A DNA stretch of 64,000 nt from Cheiracanthium punctorium (taxonomy: Eukaryota; Arthropoda; Arachnida; Araneae; Cheiracanthiidae), in the NCBI GenBank assembly GCA_038373885.1, contig JAWZYV010013181.1, positions 60,472 through 124,471 on the forward strand, given 5' to 3'. The position numbers and the translations under genes were made by a program. Shown here piece by piece: positions 13,701 through 27,300 of this stretch. The notes under the pieces were generated by a model, which did no database searches, had not been told where the DNA came from, and worked only from the letters and a program-made list of their open reading frames with translations. The first letter of the stretch is position 1. The number at the start of each line of letters is the position of its first letter.

Positions 13701-16700
13701 ATAATTTATCGTAATAGTGGATTCCTCAACTATAAAAAAATGACTTACATTCTATATATTATTATTGTTTCAAAAAATAATTCGCCTTTGTTTAAATACT
13801 GTAAAATGTAAAATAAATAATTAAGTAAAAACAAAGCAAGCCAGCTACCAAAAGCCTTCTAAGATGGTTTACATCCTAGTACACCTTCGAATTTCGCCAA
13901 AGCCACCCGCCTTTACTGCAAAATAAAAGAACTTTGGGGCTGCCCAATATCCGTTTAAAATACCATCCCCATATTTACTGCAAAACAAAATAACTTTATG
14001 TCCAATATTTAAATAAAAATTATTGTTTCGTGGGGGATTATTATTGATTATGGGGCGCGTTTTTCTTACAATCTTAATCCTATGGATCTCAGCTCTCGGG
14101 GAAATGCAGAAGATCAACTCGCGTTCCAGAGAACATCTTCAGAAATAGCCAAAAATATTTCCGTTCTATTGAGTCATTTTGAAAAGTTTGATTACAACTT
14201 CATTAAAAAATTCTTTCGACTTGTTACTGAAAAGTCCCTGAAGTGATCGGGACAGATAGACTACAGACTAATGAATAATACGGCCCACTGACGGATTAAT
14301 AAAATTTTGTGGGTGGAGGCTTGGATGGAAGATTCACATATATATATATAAATTTTATGGAAGTAAGTTGGGATTGTTTACATTAATTTCATTTTTCTCG
14401 GGAGGGGCGGTCACCTCCTCCGACCCCCTCCCTTTAATCAGCCCTTCATCAGACCCTGAGTCTGTTTTCTTGTTTCGGCACTTAGTTTTCTTTCTATATT
14501 TTGTTTATTTCTGAATTCAGTCTTCAAATAAAGACAAAAATGTAACATTATTGGTAAGGAATCCATTTTCTAAAGGCCATAGGTGGGTGGTGAGTCAACG
14601 AAAAGATAATGATATAGCCTTTCTTTTTGTCTTTCTTTTATTTCCCCCCTTTTCGATGCTCACTGAAATTTTTTTCTGAGAACCGTGTTTTTGTTCCACA
14701 GTATTGTTGGATTTACTCTTGTGTGTGTCCTTATTGCTGACTTTAGAATACTCATTCAGTTTCGTCTAGGTAATGAGTTGACTAAATAATGCAGGCATGC
14801 AACAGCCACATTAAATATATTAATGACTATGTCATTTTATCGCTCACCCCCTTTTGAAAATGTGACATAAAAATGAGACACGAAAATGCGTTACGAAAAC
14901 GCGACATAAAAGTAAGAATAAATGTCCGCTGAAAATGTTAGTATGCGTTACGTAAACCACCGATTTCTATAAGATCCGTAAGGTTGCATTTATTTGATAA
15001 AATGATTGTTTAAAAATTTCATCCGTTTATTTAAATACTATTAGTTCACAACAGCTTTAATCTATTGTTACAATATTTCGTAAGCTGTAGAATATACATC
15101 ACTTGTATATTTTACATATATTTAAATACTATTAGTTCACAACAGCTTTAATCTATTGTTACAATATTTACTGAGCTGTAGAATGTGCATCACATGTATT
15201 TTTCTATAAATAGGTTACAATCCTAAAAATTTCAACATGGGGTTACCAGGTGAAATACACGATAGATGAGAGATAAAATGACATAGTCCATTAATATCGT
15301 TTTAATATGGCAATCATGAAACTAAAAAGTTAGGGGGGTTCAGAGGGGGTCTCCCATTGATGAGGCTCGAACAGTCGAGTTATACATATATTCTTTCAAT
15401 GAGTTGTCTACAACTGATTTACAGTTCCACTATATAGATCTTCAGAAATTGTCTTATTCAATAAATAAATAAATAAATAAATAAAAATGAAAAGAAAGAA
15501 AGAACGAAAGAAAAAAAGATTTATAAGATTTATCTGTAGCAATAAAAAATCAAGAAAGAATAATCATGCCAAGCTCATAGATTATAAAACACTTTCCAAT
15601 ACAAAATATTTTTGCGCCAAATCCTCTATGTATTTTAGTTAAAACTGGCGAGATTTCGTAGATAAAAAAATGTTGTATTATCACTGTAAATGCGATTTTA
15701 TGAGACCCTGTAAAAGACCATTAATTGTTTTTAGCGTTTAACTGAAGAATATAAAAATTTTATACTCATTGTCTTGTGCTAGAAATGTATTAGTGTCTCT
15801 CAAATGCCACAGACTGCAATGGGAATTCTTTTGAGTGCTCCTGTAGAACTATTAATAATACGGACGTTATTCTCAATGGAGAGCATCATTTTGAGAGCCT
15901 TAGTAATATATATGCCAACTTTGTTTTCTTTCAAAAATTGAATATCTCTAAAATATGTTTTCAAGAATGACTGCTGATTCAGTCATTCCTGTATCAACAG
16001 ATACAGGGGGAGACCCCCCCCCCGAACCCCCCTTTTAGTTCTGTTTTTTAGACTGTGCTATACATTGGATTTTTTTCTCCTGTAAAAGAACTATAAATGC
16101 TACATACACCATTTTCAATATGGTACGTGGTACTGTACATAGATAAAACATAAATTTCACACAAATCGATGTATATCCACAGCAGTTAGAACACTGGATG
16201 GGTGGACATCAGAACAGACAAATAATCGAAATCATAAGGATGTTAACCCATTTTGGGTTCTAATGCATTAACAAATTTTCGTCGGTCAGAGACCCCCCTC
16301 ATACTCCAAGGCAGATAGCCCTTAACAAAACACAATACAATAAATCAGTTAATTAAAGTGCGAGTAACGAATTTTCAAAATTTTCAAAGAAATCGACATA
16401 GCTTAATATAATTACATTAGACATTTTTCGAGGTACTACATTATTATCCAGGCGATCCGCCAAGATAAATGCCGGACACATGAAATTATTGATGGTTCGG
16501 AATACGATTGCCAACAGTTTGCCAGGAAATTTGAAGGAAAAATAGTTTGGCGTTAATGACCGCCGGGATAATACGTAAATACCTTTTTCGATTTATCGTA
16601 AAATAATAAAAATATCGCCAAGTTTGGTTCATTTTTCAAAGCATTTTTTTCGCACCCTATTTGGCAATTTATTGCAAAAGTCGCCAACATTGCCGGCTTT

Positions 16701-19700
16701 TGGCTCAAATTTTGAAGGAGGCACACGATCGTCGTTGGATTATTAGCTAATCATATTGTAGGGTAGTATTATATGCTTAAAATAGATGCCTGTCTCTAAA
16801 CTGCCATTGACCGTATTGTATAGAAATTATTTTGAGTGCTCCCGTATAGAAAAACTTTTAACTACACAGACACTATTTTCGATGCAAAGCTTCATTTTGT
16901 AATCCTTCATAACATCAAATTTTGTTTCATTTCAAAGAGCAGAATATCTCTAAAACTAGAAGTCAAAGCCTTTTGTGAAGGCAATTACAACGGGCGAGAG
17001 AAAAAACATTTTAAGGAAATTTGTCTTTCATTCAATATATTTAATTTTCATCCACCTAAAATAAAGACCCAAATTGAATTTCATGCTCATCTGGAAACGC
17101 GCGGAATCTTTTCGCAGTCGAAAGCTTTCGTTTTGTATACATAAACATTCGAATATCCAATAGACGATTTATTTGTGGGGAAAAAATAATAATAAACTGT
17201 GTAATCGGGAGAAATTATTTTAAACGTATTGGAATCCCCCCAATTGTATGACATCATTTTCACTTAAAATAGGTCATTTTGTCACGCAAATGATTCAATT
17301 TTTTGACTCTCGGAAACAAAATGGTGCTGAAAATAGCGAAAAATCGCTTAAAAATGAAGGAGCAGGTGGATTTTTAGATTTTAAAATTGACAGATTGTTT
17401 TCTATATTTTTTTACAAACTTGTGAAAAATTTCAAGCGGATCGTACAAACGATGTAGAAGTTGTTAGGCTTTTTGTCCTTGACTTTGTAATCTTTTTGCA
17501 GCCATAGAGGAAAAAGTTTTATCTTGAAGTCGGGGTTCAGCGCAACTACAAGGGGTGATCAAATGAAAAGGTACCAAACGTCGCAACAACCTAACCGTTA
17601 TCATATTTGTCCATGCAGCTATAAGAGCACGTATCGAGACATGTAGGAATGCGATTGGAGCCTTTTGTGTGGATAGGAACATGCGGGGGCCCACAGGAGA
17701 GAGCAGAAACTCTTGTAAAAAGCACCCTACTACGTCCAATTGAAGCGGCAGTGCGTGTGAGGACAGGATGGTGTTCACATTGCAAAATTCGACGATTTAG
17801 GGGCAGCGAGGCATTATCCGATTTCTGACAGCGGAAGGTGTTAAACCGGCCACTATTCATCGCAGGATGATGATCGTATACTGGGAAGGCTGTGTCCCCC
17901 ACAAGTCAATGAGAAAATGGAATGTCCGTTTTCGCCAAGTGTGAGACGTTGGGCCATCCGCCCTACAGTCCGGACATGTCACCCTGCGATTTCCATATGT
18001 TGGTTCCACTGAAGAAACCACCTGAAAGGGAAGCGCTTCAACTCGGACGACGTACTCAAGGACGCTGTGACGGACTGGGTCTCGTCACGGCCACAGGAAT
18101 TCTGGGAACAAGGAATCCTGCGGCTTGTTCGTCAGTGGGATCGTTGTGCTCAGGCCTTTGGTGTATATTTTGAATAAAGTCTACATTTGTACCCACCGTT
18201 CTTACCTTTTCATTTGATCACCCCTTGTAGTTAGCAGGATGATACGCTTTAAAGAATAACTTCCCATAGAGCGCAATGTATTGGGACTATTTTGAGGGCT
18301 CCTGTAGAAAAAATCAATAAATGCTACATAGATCCTTTACAATAGGGTACATGGTACTGCAGATAAGAATAACATATATAAATTTCGTAGAAATCGATGC
18401 CTATACACGCGAGTCAAGGACGGACAGACAGAGAAACCGAAATCTTAAACACTTTTCTACCTTGTTGGAAAGTGTCAAAAAAGCTAGATCTTGAGAGGGA
18501 AAGACGAAAACTTTCAAGGTAAAGGCGCGGGGCCCCCAAAAGCGCGGGGCCCGTAGCATTTGCTAAATCTGCTATATTGTTAATCTGGCACTGGGCTGCA
18601 TTCATAAACGATAAACTCGTTGCACGAGTGCAACTCGTTTGGCGTTTACGAATGCAGCCATTGTTATCCATTACTGGATACCGGCAGAGTTGGCAACAGT
18701 GATTCGTTGGATAAAAGCGACAAATCGGCGAAGAAGCGAAAATTTACTCGTACAGAAAAACGGAGCTTTCTGGACAGCCTGTATTTATCCAAGTGAGCCA
18801 TGCAAACACAAGCTAACTTATTACGGAAAAACAAGCAAGGTTACCAAAAAAAAAAAAAAAAAAAACCAAGGTTGCCGCACGATCCCAGGATGGGTTATAA
18901 GATAAAAACATCACCAAGCTTCGTCCTCCGCTACTGGAAAAAAATTCGCTAAATTTGGCTGGGATGCACGTAACGGAAAAGTACCAATTTTATTTATCTC
19001 AACTTTCAACACCAGTTTCTTTTTGAGTGTTTTTTACTACATTTGACTGTCTTAAATAAAATTGTATGAATTTTATGATTTCTTTTTCCTGAAGCAAAAA
19101 TAATTATGCAAATTTTGGCACCTCGCATCAGCATTAAAATGCACTACAAGTGGATCAATTTAACTGAAACTCTATTTATTTTAAGTAGCATAATTGTCAT
19201 AAAGAAAGTACTTATAATAAAATTAAAAAGAGGGAAACAAAAGTTTTAGCAGATCAATTTTTCAAAAATTGATTTAATAATCTTGTGCTGCTTAATATTC
19301 TTTTTTTTTTCCCTCTTGTACAACACAATTTTATTGAAGCCAAAAAAAAGAATAAAATATTTCAAGAATAGAATAAAATATTTCAAGAATTCTGATTTTT
19401 TTTTTCCATGCTTTTACATACATACAAACAGAAAAAGAGAGCTAATAAGTGCATAATTACCTTTTGCACCTCCACTACATGATGCATTATCATTTAACAT
19501 AACTGTGATTTTATGATTAAGTTTAATAAAACTTTTCATTTGTATAATACCATCTAAGAAAAATCGTTGAAGAAGACCCTGTAATAAAATATGTATTTAT
19601 AAATTTTAAAATATGTAAAGAAAATTGCTTGTATGAGAAAAATCATTTTTTGCCAGAGATTTTATTTTTTCAGATGATTATTTGATGATAAATGTTTAAA

Positions 19701-21279
19701 ATAAAAAGGAAGAAATTCTAAGAGTACAAACACAAAAATAACCAATAACTATGAAAGCAACAATAAGATTTTAAAAGGTTTAATTAAAAAATAATTTGTA
19801 AATAGAACAATATATGTAAAATGAGGTAAGTAAAAATTAACAAATGAACAACCAAATAAAAAATATTCAATTATTCAATTTTAAAAAAAGAAGTACTAAG
19901 AAATTCAAGCTATGACTATGAAAGGAGCAATAAATAAATATCGCATAATTAAATATTCATTCTCAGCTAAAATAATCTAGAATGTTTTAAAGGAATGAAC
20001 TACTTTTAAAAAAGTATAAAGTGAAAATTAACAAATAATCCATACTAGCACACTTTACTTTTTATGAAAAAAGAGCAAAAATATGACAATAATCAGGTAC
20101 ATGACAAACTTGATCACAACATTTATGGTATAAACTAATATTTACTTAAAAGAGATAGGAAAATAACTGTTTAGTTAATATCAGTAGAATTGATTAATTT
20201 TATTCACTATTTTGGTTTTGGAAAATGAATAACACACAATTTTTTCAATAATAAGCTGATATTAAAAGACTGGAGTCCAAGGACAAAACCAGGGGGTGGG
20301 CCATGGGGGCCTGGGGACTCCCTGAAATTTTGGATTTGTATTAACTGGGTGTCAATAAATCAAGCCTTTTTGTGAGAAATTCTACCTTTTCCCCCTTTGG
20401 GCACCCCCTAAAATTTTTTTCTCGCAACATCCCTGCCAGAGATTAATTCCTACATTAAGGGGGTAAGTGGCCTGTCCCTTTGAGGCAGTATTGATAGTAT
20501 CCCCTCCTAAATCAAGAAGTCAGAATAATGAAAATGTGATATTACAATATAACTCATTAATATATAAAGCACAAAATCAATTACCTCTTTTGAAAACTGA
20601 ATTGTTATTTTTTCAATGACATCTAAAAATACTTCAGGGTGTTCTTCTAAGCTCTGTTTAGAGAAAGAAAATTGGTGAGATTTCTTATTTCACCATTATG
20701 AATTAACAACAACAAAAGAAATTTACTGAATGTGCAAGCTGTTTTAAAATATTTTTAAATTTTTTACTTTATTGAGAGATTTCTACACAATTTTGCCAAT
20801 CACTCGTACTTTAGACATATATGATTTTAAGGTACAATACCACTTGTAAGTGATACTATAACAGCATAAACACAGGTATGTCATTTATACGGCTGAAAAT
20901 TAATCAACACATTGTATTATTGGAGTATTTTTAAAAAGTATGAAAATGCAGCTTTTACCTGCTGAGATCTTGATTTTACTAATGGACGTTCAGCAGCACT
21001 ATTTGGAGCAACCACTTTTTCTAAACCAAACTAAACAAAATAAAAAATAATTAGGAAATTCATGAAGTTATTTGTAGAAATAACTAAATAATTACAATGT
21101 CAAGCAAACTGGTACACCAACAAAGTAACAATAAAAAGCAATATTTAAATAAGTACATGATTTCTAACTATTAAAAATAACACTGGAGAAGTTAATGGAG
21201 AAGAAAAATACAGAGTTCTAATAATAAAGCATTACTTGTTAAAAACAAATTGAATTTGAGATGTATCTTCCTACAATCA

Positions 21280-21318
<39 letters not shown>

Positions 21319-24300
21319 GCACATAAGGAAAATTAAGCACTCTTAAAATTGTCTTTCTTTGATTTGTCACTCACATTCAACAAATTGAAAATATAGACAA
21401 GTTTTAATTTCATAGTGGATGTTTAATCTACCCAAACTTCATACAAAAGAAAAAGGAGATGCAACACCTCTTAGACTGGTGTTTTGTTTTGTTTCCATAT
21501 TTTTCATAATTGTAAGTCCAGGACAAAATAAATTAGATTACAGTCGGTTTTCGGGGGGAGGGGGGGGGATCTAACAATAATATAAGCAGTACATTGCTAC
21601 AGATTTGGAAAACAAGAGCACCAGAAAAGATACAAATCAGTAGCAAGTTGGCCTTTGGTTAGAAGTCATCTGTTGTTGTTTTATACAACTTTTTAAAACC
21701 ATTTTTATCAATTTTACTATAAATATTTATTAGCAGCAACTTCTATTAGTTTAATAACTGTTTAGTGATGATCCAAATCAAATAAAAATAATAGTCTGCT
21801 GACTCACATTTCAGAGTTATATAACTTTAGTCTTAAAAACATTCCTTCTTCATATAAGACACTAAAAAAGGATAAGCTATTTTCCGGCACAAGTTTTCCA
21901 TTATGAAATTTCAACAATACAAAATGATAAACCTCTTCTCCAGGCAGAAGTATTTATCATTTTGTATAATTGGTCAAATTGTATCAACTGGAATTGTTTG
22001 CAATGATTCTGAAGTCGTATTATTCTTCACCAATTGTTATAGAATACAAGAAAGCATCTTTTAAAATAATTTTTGTCACTTATTTCTATGGTTTAGTTAG
22101 AATTTTAAAAAAAGAATAGTGCACTAAGTAAACTCAAATTAAAAAAGTTATTCTGGTTTATCGACTAGTTTGCTGGTGCTGTGACAAATATTGTTAATGT
22201 TTCTGTCACATACTATGCCTCATACCTAATGCAATTGCTTTCAATTTTTATAATTAAATTATAGTAATAACTTGCTGCTAGTGTGGTGTATAATTCTAAC
22301 GGACAGCAGCTCTATAAATTCAAAATAAATTTGTGTTCCAAAGGCAATCACACCTCATCTTGCAAGGATTCTGAACTGACTTGGTCTTCATGAGAATTTC
22401 AATTTTTATTTAACAATCAGAAATAAAGATGGACTTCTTTAAGGGTGTATGTCGAAAAAAAAAAGAACTCTGTTTTTAATCTTGGTACACAAATTTAAAT
22501 AAACTAATAGCACCATGGTCTCCAAAAAATTCCAGGTGGTTCTTCATAAGCTGCTTTACACTCTGCAATAAGCGAGAAAGCTGTGGCGTTAGTGAAATTT
22601 TCGGCAAAAACTCTTATGCATGGATCTGAGCTGCAAAATTTTTCAAAGAGTGACACGCTTTGCGAAAATTTCCGATTTTTAAGAATTTTTTCTAAAAGTT
22701 TTGAAACTGATACAGATTGATCGTTTATTTCAGTATGTAGTACAGCTTGTAAGAGACAGTTTCAAAACTTTGAAGTGCCTGGCTTAATTAGTTTATTTGT
22801 ACTTATGTACCAAAATCACATGATTTTTTTCGAACAACACCGTTAAGCAGCAGTTGGCATCCCCCCCCCCCCAACTCACATTTCTCAGCAATGAACATTT
22901 AGTTGCCTTTTCTACAAAATAATGCTCTCAGTATCAGTTTGAATGAACATTTTAAGTAAAAATGGAATATGTTTTGGGGTAAAAATAAGAATAAATAAGA
23001 TGATTTTTAAAAACATGAAGTATCGCTTGTTTTTTGCCTGTTTTCTCATGCACTCCATTCCCTCCATCAAATGCTCTGCACCCCCCTTGGGGGGGGGCAC
23101 TTCACCGGTTAGGAAACGCTATGTTTAAGAAAAGAATCACTTTTTAGGTTTTTCATATACACAAAAAAGTTAAACATTGACGCAACAGCCTAATGATGGG
23201 CCGAGGCCTGCTCTGCCTTACCACGCCTTTGCAACCACAGGCTCTGGGGTACATAAGCATAAGCATACGCCTCAGTCAGGTGGTCAGCCTGATGCGAAGC
23301 CCCAAGTGTTTAACTCTCAAATAAACTTGATCCTCATTTTATTGCCCCACTCAAAGGATGAAAAGCTTGCGCAGCCCAAGATTCAAACCTCGAACCTGTG
23401 GTATGGCAGCGCAATGTGCTAATTGTTACACCACTGGTCTCTTTCCTATATATAATACTGACATAAATAGTTAAGAAAATCAATAACATACATTATTATT
23501 TAAAATAACAATAAAACACGAACTAAAAATTAAAAATTTCATATAACCATTATCTACCAAGTCATGTGAAAATAGTTTTGATATAAGACACTTTGTCAGA
23601 TGAAAATTAATTTAGTTTATTTTTCAGAAAATTTAAATGGGAAACGATTCAAAAAAATTAAATTAATTTTATTTCTTTTAGAATAAAATGTACAATTCAA
23701 AATAATAAAACACTTTAAAATAATTGTCCATTAATTCAACTACTTTTAACATGTTAACCAGATGGCATAGTATTTTCAGAGAAATACATCTAAAATGTAA
23801 AATATTTTCCTTTGGAAAATTCTCTGCATTTGATGCTTTTTCATAAACAAACTCTATTCAATTTTTATGAAAAAGCAGTATAAATTTCAGAACTCACAAA
23901 TTATGTACATTTAAATTGAAAGGGTAAAATTTTATTTCCATTTTTTCTTTTAACAAATTATTTTGAAGCTTTTTTTTTTCTAACAATTGTGTGATCTCTT
24001 TGAAAGAAGCATAACAAAACATACAAAATCAATAATTAAATTTACCTCCTTTCCAATGGAAGCACAAGTAAACAAGAAAATGAAGAAGTAAAGAAATAGT
24101 CAAAGCATGCTGATTAAGAAAAAAAACAAGAATGTTTAGGAAAACAAAGTACCCAATAGTAAAAATTCAATATTTGTAAATATTCAGACTTAAATAACAT
24201 TATTAAAATTTACCATACTGGTACTGAAATTAATTATTTTAATTTAAGAAAAGAAAAACGATTCCCCCAATACGGATGTTTGGCAAAATTTAAACTACTT

Positions 24301-27300
24301 TAAAATAAAATTGGATGCAATGTTAATTAATAAAAGATATTAGAAAAGAAAGAAAATTAATGTGCTGTAAATAAGTTTACAAAACAACATACTGAGAAAA
24401 AATATGCAATTAAACTAATTTTTAATTATAGAAATGTTTTTTCCAGAGAAAGATTTCTTTAGTAATAATAATAATATGTAATTAATTGAATTTTAGGACA
24501 AAATATTAAGTTTAAAAAGTTTAAAATGCTTACTGGACCAGGCTTCATTTCTGCTTTTGAATACTTCTTAAAAAGGGCTGGATCATTGTAGATATAGGGT
24601 CGTAATTGATCAATGTTAGTTGTTTTAATAAGTCCATTATCCTGCACATAATTTAATCATTAATTAAATGTAAGTAACACAAAACAACATATATTAATTA
24701 TTTCAGCATTTAAAGTTATTCACATAACATATTTTTTCAAAGAATTGTTACCAAAAAAAAAATTGTTTATTTATTATTAATTTTGAAAATTTCTTCAGTT
24801 GAATTTGGAAGGTAGCGAATATGTCATACATTTACAGACGCATTTTCTTATTGGATCTCTTTACCTTCTATTAATATCCTTCTATTGTTCCTTCTATTAA
24901 TCCTTAATATTCCTTCTATTATTTTAATTAGTGAATCATTAATTTCAATTGAAATACTATTAATCTTTAGAATTGAAAATGGCATATGTATAGGTAAAGA
25001 AAACACATATTATGGATATAAATTTTAGAGCAGTTCTTTTTTTTTATTATTAATTTTAAAAATATATCAGTTTATATTCTGCTGCACAGCAAGCAACAAA
25101 CTTGCTTCCCAGGTTAATTTTGGACGTAATTTGGCATATTAGAAATTTCATCAATGAAAACAAGCCTAGCAATAGTTTACACAATAGAAAGCATGAACTC
25201 CCTTAACACTTGTGTAGTTAATGCTTCATGTAAGAAATATTCTCGGCATGCAGCCAACTGAGATAGGCATGTTTAACATGAGCACTCCATGCTTGGAGAT
25301 ACCTGATGATAGTTCACTTGAGGAAACAAGTTTGCCAACTCCTATTTTATTTATTGCACTAAGACTCTCACTATATCATACTTTCTGGGAGATGGGGAAA
25401 ATGTGCAATTTATCTCCAAGGAGGAGAATGATATATTATTAAAGCCTATGAACTTATGTACCTTAAACATAATAAAATTAGTAAGAGCATAGCAATAAAA
25501 AATAATCATTTAGGCCTTTGGGTACGGATTTATCTCTATTCTTAAAAAAAGTAAGGGCCACTGCTGCCACCGCCGCTGTCAAAAGCTTGTTCTTCTATCT
25601 CCTCTGAAACCATGGGGATTTGAGTTTCGATGAAGGTGTCCATGGATTAGGCAAATTCCGGGAAGTCAATAAGCTGACTTACATTTCGAAATTCCAATTA
25701 TTTTAGAAGATATTAATAAACAACTGGAAAGATAAGCATAATGATTGCCATGCTTGACAATTTTCGCCAGCATAAAATCATTCATGCCCTTGCAACAAAG
25801 TAATTCTTGCATGAAATTAACAAACAAGAAGTAGAATTACACCATTTTTATGCCAAATTAAAAAGTAAGTGAAATAAATAAGTCAAAGTGTGTCACACAA
25901 TTTTCAAATAGTAAGTTCTCTTAGGTAACAGGAGTTTAAAATTAACACCAATTCATTTTTCTAATACTTTTTCTAATAATAATTGTAACATTTTAAAAGC
26001 ACCATTTTGGCATCAGGTACAATCTAGAAAAATGCTTTCTCAAGCAGGGTGATTCTAAATACTATGCATGCTCAAAAATGTTAGCCCTCTGTTTTTTGAA
26101 AATGAAAAATAATTCAAATGCATATCATAGTAATGTCGGTTAGGTTCAGCTTGGGTATTAGCCCCCTGTAGAAATACTGACTGGGAGAAATGTCTGGGAA
26201 ATATCTCTCGCCTTGAACAAGAATGAGCGTGCTTAATTTTGTTCTAGTGTGAATGACAAATCATACTCATCATCAGTTACTTAGGTAAAGCAAGTGCATG
26301 ATACAATGTAGTCATCAAATGTACTCAAAGGGTTAAACAATGGAAACAGATGATTTACTTTATGCACAAATACACAAGTAATAAAAGTAAAAGAATAAAA
26401 ACATAAGATAATTTTTGGGTAGAAGAAGAAAAGGCTCAATATGCTCAAATGTGCAATACATTGAATTGCAATATGACACAACGTGATTTATGTAAAGAAG
26501 TTATTTGGTTGGGCTGATTTAAATTTAAAGACTGTGTTGTGATACATGATAATCCAGGTTCGAATACACTTATAGTTGCAATAAAATAAAAAGACGTTAA
26601 ATACTTGAAACTATTTTATTAAACGTATACTATTGAAACATTATTATAACGGGCGGTGGTGGCTCAGCGAGAATAAAATGACGTCCTATATGGACAGTGA
26701 AATTAAGGTGGAATGATTTTAAAATTACGCCAGCACAGAATTACACATTGGCGAGAACAAACACTTGGCTGATATCAATAACGCCAATTCCAGAGCAACC
26801 CTAAAAGTTAATCCAATAAAATTACAATGACGTAATCGCGAGCAAATAATTTTAAAGTCGTCGCAGGGGGAACAACTAAATAACTTACACCAGCAGGATG
26901 CCAAGAGGAAAATCAAAAAGGCCGTTGATTTTGCAAACGGACGCAATATAATCTATTTTTAGCACACCGGTCTGGAGAGACGAAACAATTAAGAACAAAA
27001 AGAATAGTGCGTACAGGGAAAAGTAAATATACACATTTAAAAGCCGAAATGGCAGAAAAATGAGAACAGAAGTGAAATTTGAATTCTTGAATTTTGGATA
27101 GATTACATTAAAGAAAGCCAAAGTAAATGATTGTTAAGTTAGATATGTGATCTTCATCACATATATACTCCCCTCAACCAGGAAAAAATTTTGAAGAAAT
27201 TTTTTTTTATTAGTTACAATTAATGTCTTTAAAATTTTAAATTAAATGCTCTGTTTGGCTGGCTTAAACAATTAAGAAAAATCATAAACATATACAGACT

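Larger units (their letters stand above)
12355..18593. mobile_element. hAT element, 6.24 kb, with 8-bp target duplication
   Basis: Ends CAGTGCCGGATTAA and TTAATCTGGCACTG are inverted copies, continuing into the shared phrase GCGCGGGGCCCGTAGCA. It is flanked on both sides by GGCTGCAT (12347-12354 and 18594-18601), a perfect 8-bp duplication typical of hAT. No transposase frame survives. The interior holds a 90-bp tandem duplication, a MITE and a mariner element. Confidence 0.85.
7476..19460 (-). other. AP4M1 intron 8 (12 kb, transposon-filled)
   Basis: Between exons 8 and 9. In order it holds a long T run (7750-7779), a Helitron (7908-10695), a hAT MITE (11687-12016), inverted coding-like fragments, a 6.2-kb hAT element with nested MITE and mariner, and a 66-bp palindromic MITE. 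The stretch 18910-19460 shows nothing else. Confidence 0.8.
21031..24533 (-). other. AP4M1 intron 5
   Basis: Contains the (TA)n run, a G run near 21555, a TTAA-flanked MITE (22443-22842) and a minus-strand SINE (about 23185-23445). The rest is AT-rich with nothing recognised. Confidence 0.7.

Noticed and set aside
20270..20470. GGGGG-rich stretch resembling a hAT MITE (CCAGGGGGTGGGCCATGGGG)
   Set aside because: I could not find a matching inverted end or target duplication.
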